Assembly (NCBI GenBank): GCA_963457665.1
Contig: OY735224.1
Coordinates: 47,506,811-47,570,810 of the forward strand
Reading direction: 5' to 3'
DNA from: Thysanoteuthis rhombus
Lineage: Eukaryota; Mollusca; Cephalopoda; Oegopsida; Thysanoteuthidae
Length of the DNA: 64,000 nucleotides
Position numbers and translations under genes: made by a program. This document shows, one piece after another, positions 1 through 12,182 of the stretch. Position 1 is the stretch's first letter. The number at the start of each line of letters is the position of its first letter. Below the pieces are notes generated by a model. It saw nothing but the letters and a program-made list of their open reading frames with translations. It did not search any database and had not been told where the DNA came from.

Positions 1-3000
1 CACAGACTAATTTCAGGTTAAATTCCACTGGCTACCTCCCGAAAACAAAGAGAGTCTTGAAGAGACCATAGTGAATTTCGGTCTTAAAGGCTTTGTGGAA
101 ACAAAATAAAGTCTCAACGACTATTTTCAGGCTCAATTTCACTGGTTTCCTCCTGGAAACAAAAAGAGTCTGGAAGACACTATTGTGAATATCATTCTTA
201 AAGACTTGAAGAGACCATTGTGAATATCATTCCTAAAAGATTCCTGGATAGAAAATAAAGTCTCACAGACTATTTCCAGGTTCAATTTCACTGGTTTCCT
301 CAAAAAAACAAAAAGTGTTTCAAAGGAACAATTATGAATTTTAGTCTCCAAGGCTTCCTGGAAACAAAATAAAGTCTCACAGACTATTTTCAGGTTCAAT
401 TTCACTGTTTTCCTTCCGAAAACAAATAGAGTCTCCAAGAGACCATAGTGAATTTCAGGCTTAAAGGCTTCCCGGAAACAAAATAAAGTCTCAAAGACTT
501 TTTTCAGGCTCAATTTCACTGGTCTCCTCCTGGAAACAGAAAGAGTCTTGAGAACACTATCGTGAATAACGATGTCAAAGGCTTCCTGGAAACGAGATAA
601 AGTATCACAGACTATTTTTGAATTCGATTTTACTGGCTTCCTCCCCAAAACGAATAGTGTTTCGGAGAGACCATACAGAATTTCATCGCTAAAAGCTACA
701 TGGAAACAAATTAAAGTCTCACGGACTATATCCTGGTTCAATTTCACTGGTTTCATCCCGGAAACAAAAAGAGTCTTGAATAAACCATTGGAAGTATTAG
801 TCTTAAAGGCTTCCTGGGAACAAAATAAAGTCTCACAGACTATTTTCAGGTTCAATTTCACTGGTTTCCTCCCAGAAACGAAAAGAGTCTTGGAGAGACC
901 ATTGTGGATATCAATCTCATAAACTTCCCAAAAACGAAATAAAGTCCCACAGAATATTTTCAGGTACAATTTCATGGGCATCCCCCTGGAAACGAAAAGA
1001 GTTTTGAAGACACGATTGTGAATTTCAGTCTCTCAAACTACACAAAAACGAGATAAAGTCTCACAGACTATTTTTAGTTTCAACTTAATTGGCTACCTCC
1101 CGAAAACAAAAAGAGTGTTGAGGTGACCTATGTAAATATCAGTCTTGAAAGCTTCCTGGGAAAAAAAAATTAAAATCTAACTGAATATTTTTAGGTACAA
1201 TTTTACGGGCTTCCTCCCGGTAACAGAAAGAATCTTGAAGAGACTTTTGTGAATTTAAGTCTCATACACTTCCCATAAACGGAATAAAGTCTCACAGACT
1301 ATTTTCTGGTTCAATTTCTTGGGTTCCCTCCTGGGAACGAAAAAAGTTTCTTTCAAAGAGATCATTGTGAACCTCAGTCCTAAAGGCTCTCAGTGAACAA
1401 TGTAGTCTCACAAACTATTTTCAGGTTTGATTTCACAGGCTTCGTTCCCGAAACTAAAAAGTGTTTTGAAAAGACCATTGAGAATATCATTCTTAAAGGC
1501 TTCCTGGATACAAAATAAATTCTCAGACTCTATTTTCAGTTTCAATTTCACTGGCTTCCTCCCAAAACAAAAAGAGTCTTGAAGGGACAATTGTGAATTT
1601 CAATTTATAGGCTTTTTGAAAACAAAATAAATTTTCATAATTTATTTCAACGTTCAATTTCACAGGCTCCTTTCCGAAAACAAAAAGAGTCTTGAAGAGA
1701 ACATCGTGAATATCAGTGGTAAAGGCTTCCGGGAAACAAAATAAGATCTCACAGACTATTTCCAGATTTTTATCACTGGCTTCATCCCAGAAACGAAAAG
1801 AGTCTTGAAAAAACCACTGTGAATTTCAGTCTCAAAGACTACCCAAAAACGATATAAAGTCTCACAGACTATTTTCAGTTTCAATTTCACTGGCTTCCTC
1901 CCGAAAAACAGAAACAGTCTTGAAGTGACCTATGTGAATATCAGTCTTGAAAGCTTCCTGGGAAAAAATTAAAATCTAACTGAATATTTTCAGGTACAAT
2001 TTTACGGGCTTCCTCCCGGTAACAGAAAGAGTCTTGAAGACACCATTGTAAATTTCAGTCTCATATACTTACCATAAACAAAAAAAGTCTCACAGACGAT
2101 TTTCAAGTTCGATTTCACTGGCTTCTTCCTGAAAACAAAAGAGGCTTGAAGACACCATTGTGAATTTAAGTCTTCAAGGCTTCTTAAACACAAAATAAAA
2201 AGTCACAGACGATTTTGAGGTTCAATTTCACTGCTTTCCTCCCGAAAACAGAAAGAGTCTTGAGAAAAACCATTGTGAATATCATTCTCAAAGGCTTCCT
2301 GAAAACAAAATAAAGTCTCACAGACTATTTTCAGGTTCAATTTCACTGTTTTCCTCCCGAAAACAAAAAGGGTCCCTAAAGGACAATTATGAATTTCAGT
2401 CTGAAAGGTTTCCTGGAAACTAAATAAAGTCTCACAGACTATTTTCAGGTTCAATTCCATTGTTTTCCTCCAGAAAACAAAAAGAGTCCCAAATGGACAA
2501 TTGTGAATTTTAGTCTAAAAGGCTTCCTTGAAACTAAATAAAGTCTCACAGACTATTTTCAGGTTCAATTTCACTGTTTTCCTCCAGAAAACAAAAAGAG
2601 TCCCAAATGGACAATTGTGAATTTTAGTCTAAAAGGCTTCATGGAAACTAAATAAAGTCTCACAGACTATTTTCAGGTTCAATTTCACAGTTTTCCTCCA
2701 GAAAACAAAAAGAGTCCCTGAAGGACAATTGTGAATTTCAGTCTAAAAGGCTTCCTGGAAACTAAATAAAGTCTCACAGACTATTTTCAGGTTCAATTTC
2801 ACAGTTTTCCTCCCGAAAACAAAAAAAGTCCCTAAAGGACAATTATGAATTTCAGTCTGAAAGGCTTCCTGGAAACTAAATGTAGTCTCATAGACTATTT
2901 TCAGGTTCAATTTCACTGTTTTCCTCCCGAAAACAAAAAGAATCCCTAAAGGACAGTTGTGAATTTTAGTCCAGAAGGCATCTTGGAAAATAAATAAAGT

Positions 3001-6000
3001 CTCGCAGACTATTTTCAGGTTCAATTTCACTGTTTTCCTCCCGAAAACAAAAAGAGTCCCTAATGGACAATTGTGCATTTTAGTCTAAAAGGTTTCCTGG
3101 AAACAAAATAAAGTCTCACAGACTATTTTCAGGTTCAATTTCACTGTTTTCCTCCCGAAAACAAAAAGAGTCCCTAATGGACAATTGTGAATATGAGTCT
3201 AAAAGGCTTCCTTGAAACTAAATAAAGTCTCGCAGACTATTTTCAGGTTCAATTTCACTGTTTTCCTCCCGAAAACAAAAAGAGTCCCTAATGGACAATT
3301 GTACATTTTAGTCTAAAAGGTTTCCTGGGAACTAAATAAAGTCCTACGGACTATTTCCAGGTTCAATTTCACTGTTTTCCTCCCAGAAAACAAAAAGAGT
3401 CCCTAAAAGAGAGTTGTGAATTTTAGTCGGAAAAACTTCCAAGAAACTGAATAAAGTCTCATAGACTATTTTCAGGTTCAATTTCACTGTTTTCCTCCCG
3501 AAAACAAAAAGAGTCCCTAATGGACAATTGTGCATTTTAGTCTAAAAGGCTTCCTGGAAACTAGATGAAGTCTAATGGACTATTTTCAGATTCAATTTCA
3601 TTGTTTTCCTCCCGAAAACAAAAAGTGTCCCTGATGGACAATTGTGAATTTGAGTCTAAAAGGCTTCATGGAAACTAAATAAAGTCTCACAGACTATTTT
3701 CAGGTTCAATTTCACTATTTTCCTCCCAAAAACAAAAAGAGTCCCTAAAGGACAGTTGTGAATTTTAGTCCAGAAGGCTTCCTGGAAAATAAATAAAGTC
3801 TCGCAGACTATTTTCAGGTTCAATTTCACTGTTTTCCTCCCGAAAACAAAAAGAGTCCCTAAAGGACATTGTGAATTTTAGTCAGAAAAACTTCCTTGAA
3901 ACTAAATAAAGTCTCACAGACTATTTTCAGGTTCAATTTCACTGTTTTCCTCCCGAAAACAAAAAGAGTCCCTAATGGACAATTGTGAATATGAGTCTAA
4001 AAGGCTTCCTTGAAACTAAATAAAGTCTCGCAGACTATTTTCAGGTTCAATTTCACTGTTTTCCTCCCGAAAACAAAAAGAGTCCCTAATGGACAATTGT
4101 ACATTTTAGTCTAAAAGGTTTCCTGGAAACTAAATAAAGTCCTACGGACTATTTTCAGGTTCAATTTCACTGTTTTCCTCCCAGAAAACAAAAAGAGTCC
4201 CTAAAAGAGAGTTGTGAATTTTAGTCGGAAAAACTTCCAAGAAACTGAATAAAGTCTCATAGACTATTTTCAGGTTCAATTTCACTGTTTTCCTCCCGAA
4301 AACAAAAAGAGTCCCTAATGGACAATTGTGCATTTTAGTCTAAAATGCTTCCTGGAAACTAGATGAAGTCTAATGGACTATTTTCAGATTCAATTTCATT
4401 GTTTTCCTCCCGAAAACAAAAAGTGTCCCTGATGGACAATTGTGAATTTGAGTCTAAAAGGCTTCATGGAAACTAAATAAAGTCTCACAGACTATTTTCA
4501 GGTTCAATTTCACTATTTTCCTCCCAAAAACAAAAAGAGTCCCTAAAGGACAGTTGTGAATTTTAGTCCAGAAGGCTTCCTGGAAAATAAATAAAGTCTC
4601 GCAGACTATTTTCAGGTTCAATTTCACTGTTTTCCTCCCAAAAACAAAAAGAGTCCCTAAAGGACAGTTGTGAATTTTAGTCCAGAAGGCTTCTTGGAGA
4701 CAAAATAAAGTCTTGCAGACTATTTTCAGGTTCAATTTCACTGTTTTCCTCCCGAAAACAAAAAGAGTCCCTAATGGACAATTGTGCATTTTAGTCTAAA
4801 AGGTTTCCTGGAAACTAAATAAAGTCTCACAGACTATTTTCAGGTTCAATTCCATTGTTTTCCTCCCGAAAACAAAAAGAGTCCCTAAAGGACAATTGTG
4901 AATTTGAGTCTGAAAGGCTTCCTGGAAACTAAATAAAGTCTCACAGACTATTTTCAGGTTCAATTTCACTGTTTTCCTCCCGAAAACAAAAAGAGTCCCT
5001 AATGGACAATTGTGAATATGAGTCTAAAAGGCTTCCTTGAAACTAAATAAAGTCTCGCAGACTATTTTCAGGTTCAATTTCACTGTTTTCCTCCCGAAAA
5101 CAAAGAGTCCCTAATGGACAATTGTACATTTTAGTCTAAAAGGTTTCCTGGAAACTAAATAAAGTCCTACGGACTATTTTCAGGTTCAATTTCACTGTTT
5201 TCCTCCCAGAAAACAAAAAGAATCCCTGAAAGAGAGTTGTGAATTTTAGTCGGAAAAACTTCCAAGAAACTGAATAAAGTCTCATAGACTATTTTCAGGT
5301 TCAATTTCACTGTTTTCCTCCCGAAAACAAAAAGAGTCCCTAATGGACAATTGTGCTTTTTAGTCTAAAAGGCTTCCTGGAAACTAGATGAAGTCTAATG
5401 GACTATTTTCAGATTCAATTTCATTGTTTTCCTCCCGAAAACAAAAAGTGTCCCTGATGGACAATTGTGAATTTGAGTCTAAAAGGCTTCCTTGAAACTG
5501 AATAAAGTCTCACAGACTATTTTCAGGTTCAATTTCACTATTTTCCTCCCAAAAACAAAAAGAGTCCCTAAAGGACAGTTGTGAATTTTAGTCCAGAAGG
5601 CTTCCTGGAAAATAAATAAAGTCTCGCAGACTATTTTCAGGTTCAATTTCACTGTTTTCCTCCCGAAAACAAAAAGAGTCCCTAAAGGACAGTTGTGAAT
5701 TTTAGTCCAGAAGGCTTCTTGGAGACAAAATAAAGTCTTGCAGATTATTTTCAGGTTCAATTTCACTGTTTTCCTCCCGAAAACAAAAAGAGTCCCTAAT
5801 GGACAATTGTGCATTTTAGTCTAAAAGGTTTCCTGGAAACTAAATAAAGTCTCACAGACTATTTTCAGGTTCAATTTCACTGTTTTCCTCCCAAAAACAA
5901 AAAGAGTCCCTAAAGGACATTGTGAATTTTAGTCGGAAAAACTTCCTTGAAACTAAATAAAGTCTCACAGACTATTTTCAGGTTCAATTTCACTGTTTTC

Positions 6001-9000
6001 CTCCTGAAAACAAAAAGAGTCCCTAAAGGACATTGTGAATTTTAGTCGGAAAAACTTCCTTGAAACTAAATAAAGTCTCGCAGACTATTTTCAGGTTCAA
6101 TTTCACTGTTTTCCCCCCGAAAACAAAAAGAGTCCCTAATGGACAATTGTGCATTTTAGTCTAAAAGGTTTCCTGGAAACTAAATAAAGTCTCACAGACT
6201 ATTTTCAGGTTCAATTTCACTGTTTTCCTCCCCAAAACAAAAAGAGTCCCTAAAGGACAGTTGTGAATTTCAGTCGGAAAAACTTCCTAGAAACTGAATA
6301 AAGTCTCATAGACTATTTTCTGGTTCAATTTCACTGTTTTCCTCCCGAAAACAAAAAGAGTCCCTGAAGGACAATTGTGCATTTTAGTCTAAAAGGCTTC
6401 CTGGAAACTAAATAAAGTCTAACGGACTATTTTCAGATCCAATTTCATTGTTTTCTTCCCGAAAACAAAAAGTGTCCCTAATGGACATTTGTGAATTTGA
6501 GTCTGAAAGGCTTCCTTGAAACTAAATAAAGTCTCACAGACTATTTTTAGGATCAATTTTACTGTTTTCCTCCCGAAAACAAAAAGAGTCCCTAAAGGTC
6601 AATTGTGAATTTTAGTCCAAAAGGCTTCCTGGAAACTAAATAAAGTCTAACAGATTAATTTCAGGTTCAATTTCACTGTTTTCTTCCCGAAAACAAATAG
6701 AGTCCCTAAAGGATAATTGTGAATTTTAGTCTAAAAGGCTTCATAGAAACTAAATAAAGTCTCACAGACTATTTTCAGGTTCAATTTCACTGTTTTTCAT
6801 CCCGAAAACGAAAAGAGTCCCTAATGAACAATCGGGAATTTTAATCTAAAAGGCTTCCTGGAAACTGAATAAAGTCTAACAGACTATTTTCAGGTTTAAT
6901 TTCACTGTTTTCCTCCAGAAAACAAAAAGTGTCCCTAAAGGACAATTGTGAATTTTAGTTAAAATGGCTTCCTGGAAACTAAATAAAGTCTCACAGACTA
7001 TTTTCAGGTTCAATTTCACTGTTTTCCTCCAGAAAACAAAAAAAATCCCTAGAGGACGATTGTGAATTTTAGACTAAAAGGCTTCCTGGAAACTAAATAA
7101 AGTCTAACGGACTATTTTCAGGTTCAATTTCTCTGTTTTCCTCCCGAAAACGAAAAGAGTCCCTAATGGACAATCGTGAATTTTAATCTAAATGGCTTCT
7201 TGGAGACAAAATAAAGTCTCGCAGACTATTTTCAGGTTGTATTTTACTGTCTTCCCCATAAAATTGAAAAGAATCTCGAAGAGACAAGTGTGAATATCCG
7301 TCTTAAAGGCATCATGGGAACAAAATAAAGTCTCACCGACATTTTTCTGGTTCAATTTTACTAGCTCCCCCCCTAAAATAAAAACAGTTTCGAAGAGACA
7401 TTTGTGAATTTCAGTCTTAAAAGCTTCCTGGAAACAAAATTAAGTCTTACAGACTATTTTCAGTTTCAATTTAACTGGCTTCCATCCGAAAACAAAAAGA
7501 GTATTGGAGAAACCATTGCAAATTTCAGTCTTAAAAGCTTCCTGGAAACAAAATAAAGTATCGCAGACTTTTTTCACCATTTCGAATTTCAGTCTTATAG
7601 GTTTCCTGAAAACAAAATGAAGTCCCAAAGATTATTCTCAAGTTTAATCTCACTGGTTACGTCCCGAAAACAAAAAGAGTCTTGAAGAGAAAAAATAAAG
7701 TCTCACATACTATTTTCGGGCTCAATTTCACTGGCTTCCTCCTGAAAAAGAAAAAAGGTCTCTAAGAGACCTTTGTGAATTTCAGTCTCATAGATTTCCC
7801 AAAAACGAAATATAGACTTAAAGACTATTTTCAGGTTCAATATCACTGGTTTCTTACTTAAAACGGAAAAGGTCTTGAAGAGACCATTGTGAATATAAGT
7901 CTTAAAAGCTTTCTGAAAACAAAATAAAGTCTTTCAGACTATTTTCAGGGTTAATTTCACTGGCTTCTCCCTGAAAACGGAAAGAGTCTTGAAGAGACCA
8001 TTGTGATTTCAGTCTCATAGACTTGCTAAAAACGAAATAAAGTGTCATAGACTATTTTCACTGGCTTCCTCCTGAAAACAAAAAGAGTGCTGAAGAGACC
8101 ATTGTGAATTTCAGTCTCAAAAGCCCCCTTGAGACAATTTAAAGTCTAACAGACTATTTTCAGGTTCAATTTCACTAGTTTCCTCCCAGAAATGAAAAGC
8201 ATCTCGAAGAGATAATTATGAATTTCAATCTAAAAGGCTTCCTGGATACAAAATAAAGTCTCACAGACTATTTTCAGTTTCAATTTAACTGGCTTCCATC
8301 CGAAAGCAAAAAAAGTATTGGAAAAACCATTGCAAATTTCAGTCTTAAAAGCTTCCTGGAAACAAAATAAAGTATCGCAGACTTTTTTCAGGTTCAATTC
8401 AACTGGCTTCCTCCCGAAAACGATAGGAGTCTTGAAGACACCATTGTTGATATCAATCTTAAAGGTTCCTGGAAACGAAATAAAGTGAAACAGACTATTT
8501 TCAGGTTTAATTACACTGGTTTCCTTCTGAAAACGGGAAGAGTCTTGAAGAGACCATTGTGAATTTCAGTCTGAGAGGATTCTTTGGAACAAAATAAAGT
8601 CCAGCAGACTATTTCAAGGTTTAATTTCACTGGCTTCCTCCAGAAAACAAAAAGAGTATTGACAAAACCTTAGTGAATTTTCAGTCTCATAGACTTCCCA
8701 AAAACAAAATAGAGTCTCACAGACTATTTTCATGTTCAATTTCACTGTTTTCCTCCTGAAAACAAAAAGAGTCCCTAGAGGACAATTGTGAATTTTAGTC
8801 CAAAAGGCTTCCTGGAAACTAAATGTAGTCTCACAGACTATTTTCTGGTTCAATTTCATTGTTTTCCTCCCGAAAACGAAAAGAGTCCCTAAAGGACAAT
8901 TGTGAATTTTAGTCTAAAAGGCTTCCTGGGAACTAAATCAAAAAAGAGAGTCCCTAAAGGACAATTGTGAATTTTAGTCTGAAAGGCTTCCTGGAAACTT

Positions 9001-10728
9001 AATGTAGTTTCAAAGACTATTTTCAGGATTAATTTCATTGTTTTCCTCCTGGAAACAAAAAGAGTCCCAAAAGGTCAATTGTGAATTTTAGTCTAAAAGG
9101 CTCCCTGGAAACTATAAAAAGTCTCACAGACTATTTTCAGGTTCAATTTCACTGTTTTCCTCCCGAAAACAAAAAGAATCCCTGCAGGACAATCGTGAAT
9201 TTTAGTCTAGAAGGCTTCCTGGAAACTAAATAAAGTCTCACAGACTATTTTCAGGTTCAATTTCATTGTTTTCTTCCCGAAAACAGGAAGAGTCCCTAAA
9301 GGACAATCGTGAATTTTAGTCTAAAAGGCTTCTTGGAAACTAAATAAAGTCTCACAGACTATTTTCAGGTTCAATTTCACTGTTTTCCTCCCAAAAACAA
9401 AAAGAGTCCCTAAAGGACAATTATGAATTTCAGTCTGAAAGGCTTCCTGGAAACTAAATGTAGTCTCATAGACTATTTTCAGGTTCAATTTCACTGTTTT
9501 CCTCCCGAAAACAAAAAGATTACTGGAGAAACCATTGCATATTTCAGTTTTAGAAGGCTTCTTGGAAAAAAAATAAAGTCTCGCAGACTTTTTCCTGGTT
9601 CAATTCAACTGGCTCCCTCCCGAAAACAAAAAGAGACTCTGAAGGACAATTTTGAATTTTTGTCTGAAAGGACTCATGGAAACTAAATAAAGTCTCACAG
9701 ACTATTTTCAGGTTCAATTTCACTGTTTTCCTCCCGAAAACAAAAAGAAACTCTAAAGGACAATTGTGAATTTTTGTCTGAAAGGACTCATGGAAACTAA
9801 ATAAAGTCTCACAGACTATTTTCAGGTTCAATTTCACAGTATTCCTCCCGAAAACAAAGAGAGACTCTAAAGGACAATTTTGAATTTTAGTCTAAAAGGC
9901 TTCCTTGGAACAAAATAAAGTCTTAAAGACTATTTTCAGGTTCAATTTCACTTGCTTCCTCCCAAAAACAAAAAGTGTCTTGAGTAGACCACTGTGAATT
10001 TCAGTCTAAAAGGATTCCTTGGAACAAAATAAAGTCCAGCAGACTATTTCAAGGTTCAATTTCACTGGCTTCCTCTCCAAAACAAAAAGAGTATTGACAA
10101 AACCTTAGTGAATTTTCAGTCTCATAGACTTCCCAAAAACAAAATAAAGTCTCACAGACTATTTTCAGGTTCAATTTCACTGTTTTCCTCCCGAAAACAA
10201 AAAGAGACTCTAAAGGACAATTGTGAATTTCTGTCTCATAGACTTCCTAAAAATGAAATAAAGTGTCATAGACTATTTTCACTGGCTTCCTCCTGAAAAC
10301 AAAAAGAGTGCTGAAGAGACCATTGTGAATTTCAGTCTCAAAAGCCCCCTGGAAACAAATTAAAGTCTCACAGACTATTTTCAGGTTCAATTTCACTAGT
10401 TTCCTCCCAGAAATGAAAAGCATCTCGAAGAGATAATTGTGAATTTCAATCTAAAAGGCTTCCGGGATACAAAATGAAGTCTAACAGACTATTTTCAGGT
10501 TTAATTTCATTTGCTTTCTCCCGGAAACAGAAAGAGTCTCGAATAGACCATTTTGGATTTCAGTCTAAAAGGCTTCCTGGATACAAAATAATGTGTCACA
10601 GACTATTTTCAGGTTCAATTTCACTGGCTTCCTCCTGGAAAGGAAAAGAGTCTTGAAGAGACCATTGTGAATATCAGCGTTAATGGCTTTGTGGGAACAA
10701 AATAAAGTCTAACAGATTATTTTCAACT
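1..10728. repeat. Satellite array A, about 114-bp monomer
   Basis: Head-to-tail array of roughly 90-95 monomers, estimated from length divided by period. Each monomer runs through AGACTATTTTCAGG, TTCAATTTCACTG, TTTTCCTCCCGAAAAC, an AGTCCC or AGTCTT box, GAATTTTAGTCT, and GGCTTCCTGGAAAC with AAATAAAGTCTCAC. The left part (1-2,200) and the right part (7,240-10,728) carry a variant with GAGTCTTGAAGAGACC. The middle (2,200-7,240) is more homogeneous and has GAGTCCCTAA. Each monomer contains the small inverted repeat AGTCT-CAC-AGACT and one AATAAA. Because 114 is 38 codons, the minus strand stays open through several monomers and gives spurious 38-residue repeat peptides, for example at 139-981 and 4,454-4,789. 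No gene is called inside. The array ends in a partial monomer near 10,728. Confidence 0.95.
3179..5560. repeat. Higher-order duplications inside array A
   Basis: The same run of diagnostic monomer variants appears three times, starting near 3,179, 3,977 and 5,003. The variants are a monomer with GAATATGAGTCT, then one with TTGTACATTTTAG, one with GTCCTACGGACT, one with AAAGAGAGTTGTG and one with AGTCTAATGGACT. The offsets of about 798 and 1,026 bp equal 7 and 9 monomers. This shows duplication of multi-monomer blocks, typical of unequal exchange in satellite DNA. Confidence 0.85.
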
Positions 10729-11766
10729 CAAAACTTGATTCAAAAAATAATTCAAGGGAGGCTAAAACTGGTTGTAAATAGTAAAGAATTCAGTGGCCGA
10801 CAACCCACAAAGAGGGTTTTGAGCACATTCTGAGGCTCAGAGAATTTCGGTGGGAAGTCCAACAGTGGTAATCATGAGAACGTTGCTGGAAACATGTTAT
10901 TGCTTCAAATATGTCGCATTTCAGTTAAATAAATATATTTATTATTATACCATGTCGTTCATGTTATTATCAAAAAAATAATTTCATAAACAATGAAAAC
11001 ATCTGTTGATGCGAATAATTCTGTTTTGTGTTATTCAATACTTATTTTTTCTTTAGGTGGAACGGTTCAATCAGTTTTGCGTAGCACTCCTTGTCAGGGA
11101 GTTTTGAATTTTCCGGCTTAATTGTCTTCAATTTGGAATCCTGAGCATCTCAGCCATAGACAACTGGATCGTGAGAATCTTAATCGTTGTCTGGGATTTC
11201 GTAAAACATATAGAGATCAGACATTAGATCAGTGTTTTGGAACCTGTTGAAAAATCGGAAAATATATCAATATAATACTAATGTTCACTAAGCTTATCTT
11301 AGTGGGGCGCAAGGTCACAAGTGAGGGGGAACCAAGTTTGGATCGAATACACTAGAGTTGTAAATTGAAAGTCTCATGTAATATAGGTTCTCCCCGACTT
11401 TCTCACTGGCACCGTCCTAAGTCGGACAATTTTTTTTCCTGAAGTGTTTATTCCTTAAAAAAAGACAAAAGAACAAACAAACAAAAAAACAACAACATTG
11501 GCACAGCCAGTACGTGTGATACATACATACATAGCCAGCCTAACTTGAAAACTGAACAAAACTCTGACTATATTTCGATTGATGCTTATCACAATTAAGG
11601 ACACTGTTTCTTTTTTGATTGTTGCTATCAACAACATCACAAATAAATAAACAACAGTGTCTCATCATCTCAAGTTTAAACCTCCTGAAGATTTTCATGA
11701 AACCAGGTACAGCATTAGAATGGGCATGCCCTAGTGTCTACGGAACAAGATTTAATTTTAATATAT

Positions 11767-11822
<56 letters not shown>

Positions 11823-12182
11823 AGGATTGGTGATAAGGAGCCCCCCCTATTGGAAATTGATAAAACCTTTATTATCTATGGGTTGACAGTAGTCAAACTA
11901 GCTTTACTGATAGAATTTGCCTTCAGTGTTGCATCTACTTACTCGTTGTCCCACTCTCAAAGGAAGAAGTTAGAGAAATAAAGGAATGTTTACCAAAGGA
12001 AGATAATATTTCTGATAGGGAATTCATTCTCAGCCATCGTTTACAGGCGGACTAGAGAAATATTGAGTATTACCAAGGATAATTCATCTGTCTATGGGTG
12101 GACATGTATGCAGGGAGATAGCTCGACAACTTTGCATCATACGGAGTTGATATTTGCCACATGTTTTATTGACAACTTCTTT
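10729..12182. other. Non-satellite spacer between arrays A and B
   Basis: About 1.45 kb of AT-rich sequence with no monomer of either neighbouring array. It contains a (TA)n tract and a short inverted pair near 11,391-11,434 (CCGACTT and AAGTCGG arms). Short open frames here (11,455-11,640 minus; 11,619-11,981 plus) have low-complexity translations, the second running through the TA tract, and show no recognisable domain. I see no supportable gene. Confidence 0.7.
11761..11820. repeat. (AC)n/(TA)n microsatellite
   Basis: A short ACACAC stretch leads into more than 40 bases of uninterrupted TA dinucleotides. It is an ordinary dinucleotide microsatellite in the spacer between the satellite arrays. 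Confidence 0.97.

Noticed and set aside
139-981. 280-codon minus-strand frame in array A as a gene
   Set aside because: It is the 38-codon monomer read through, with the same peptide in truncated forms across 10 kb.
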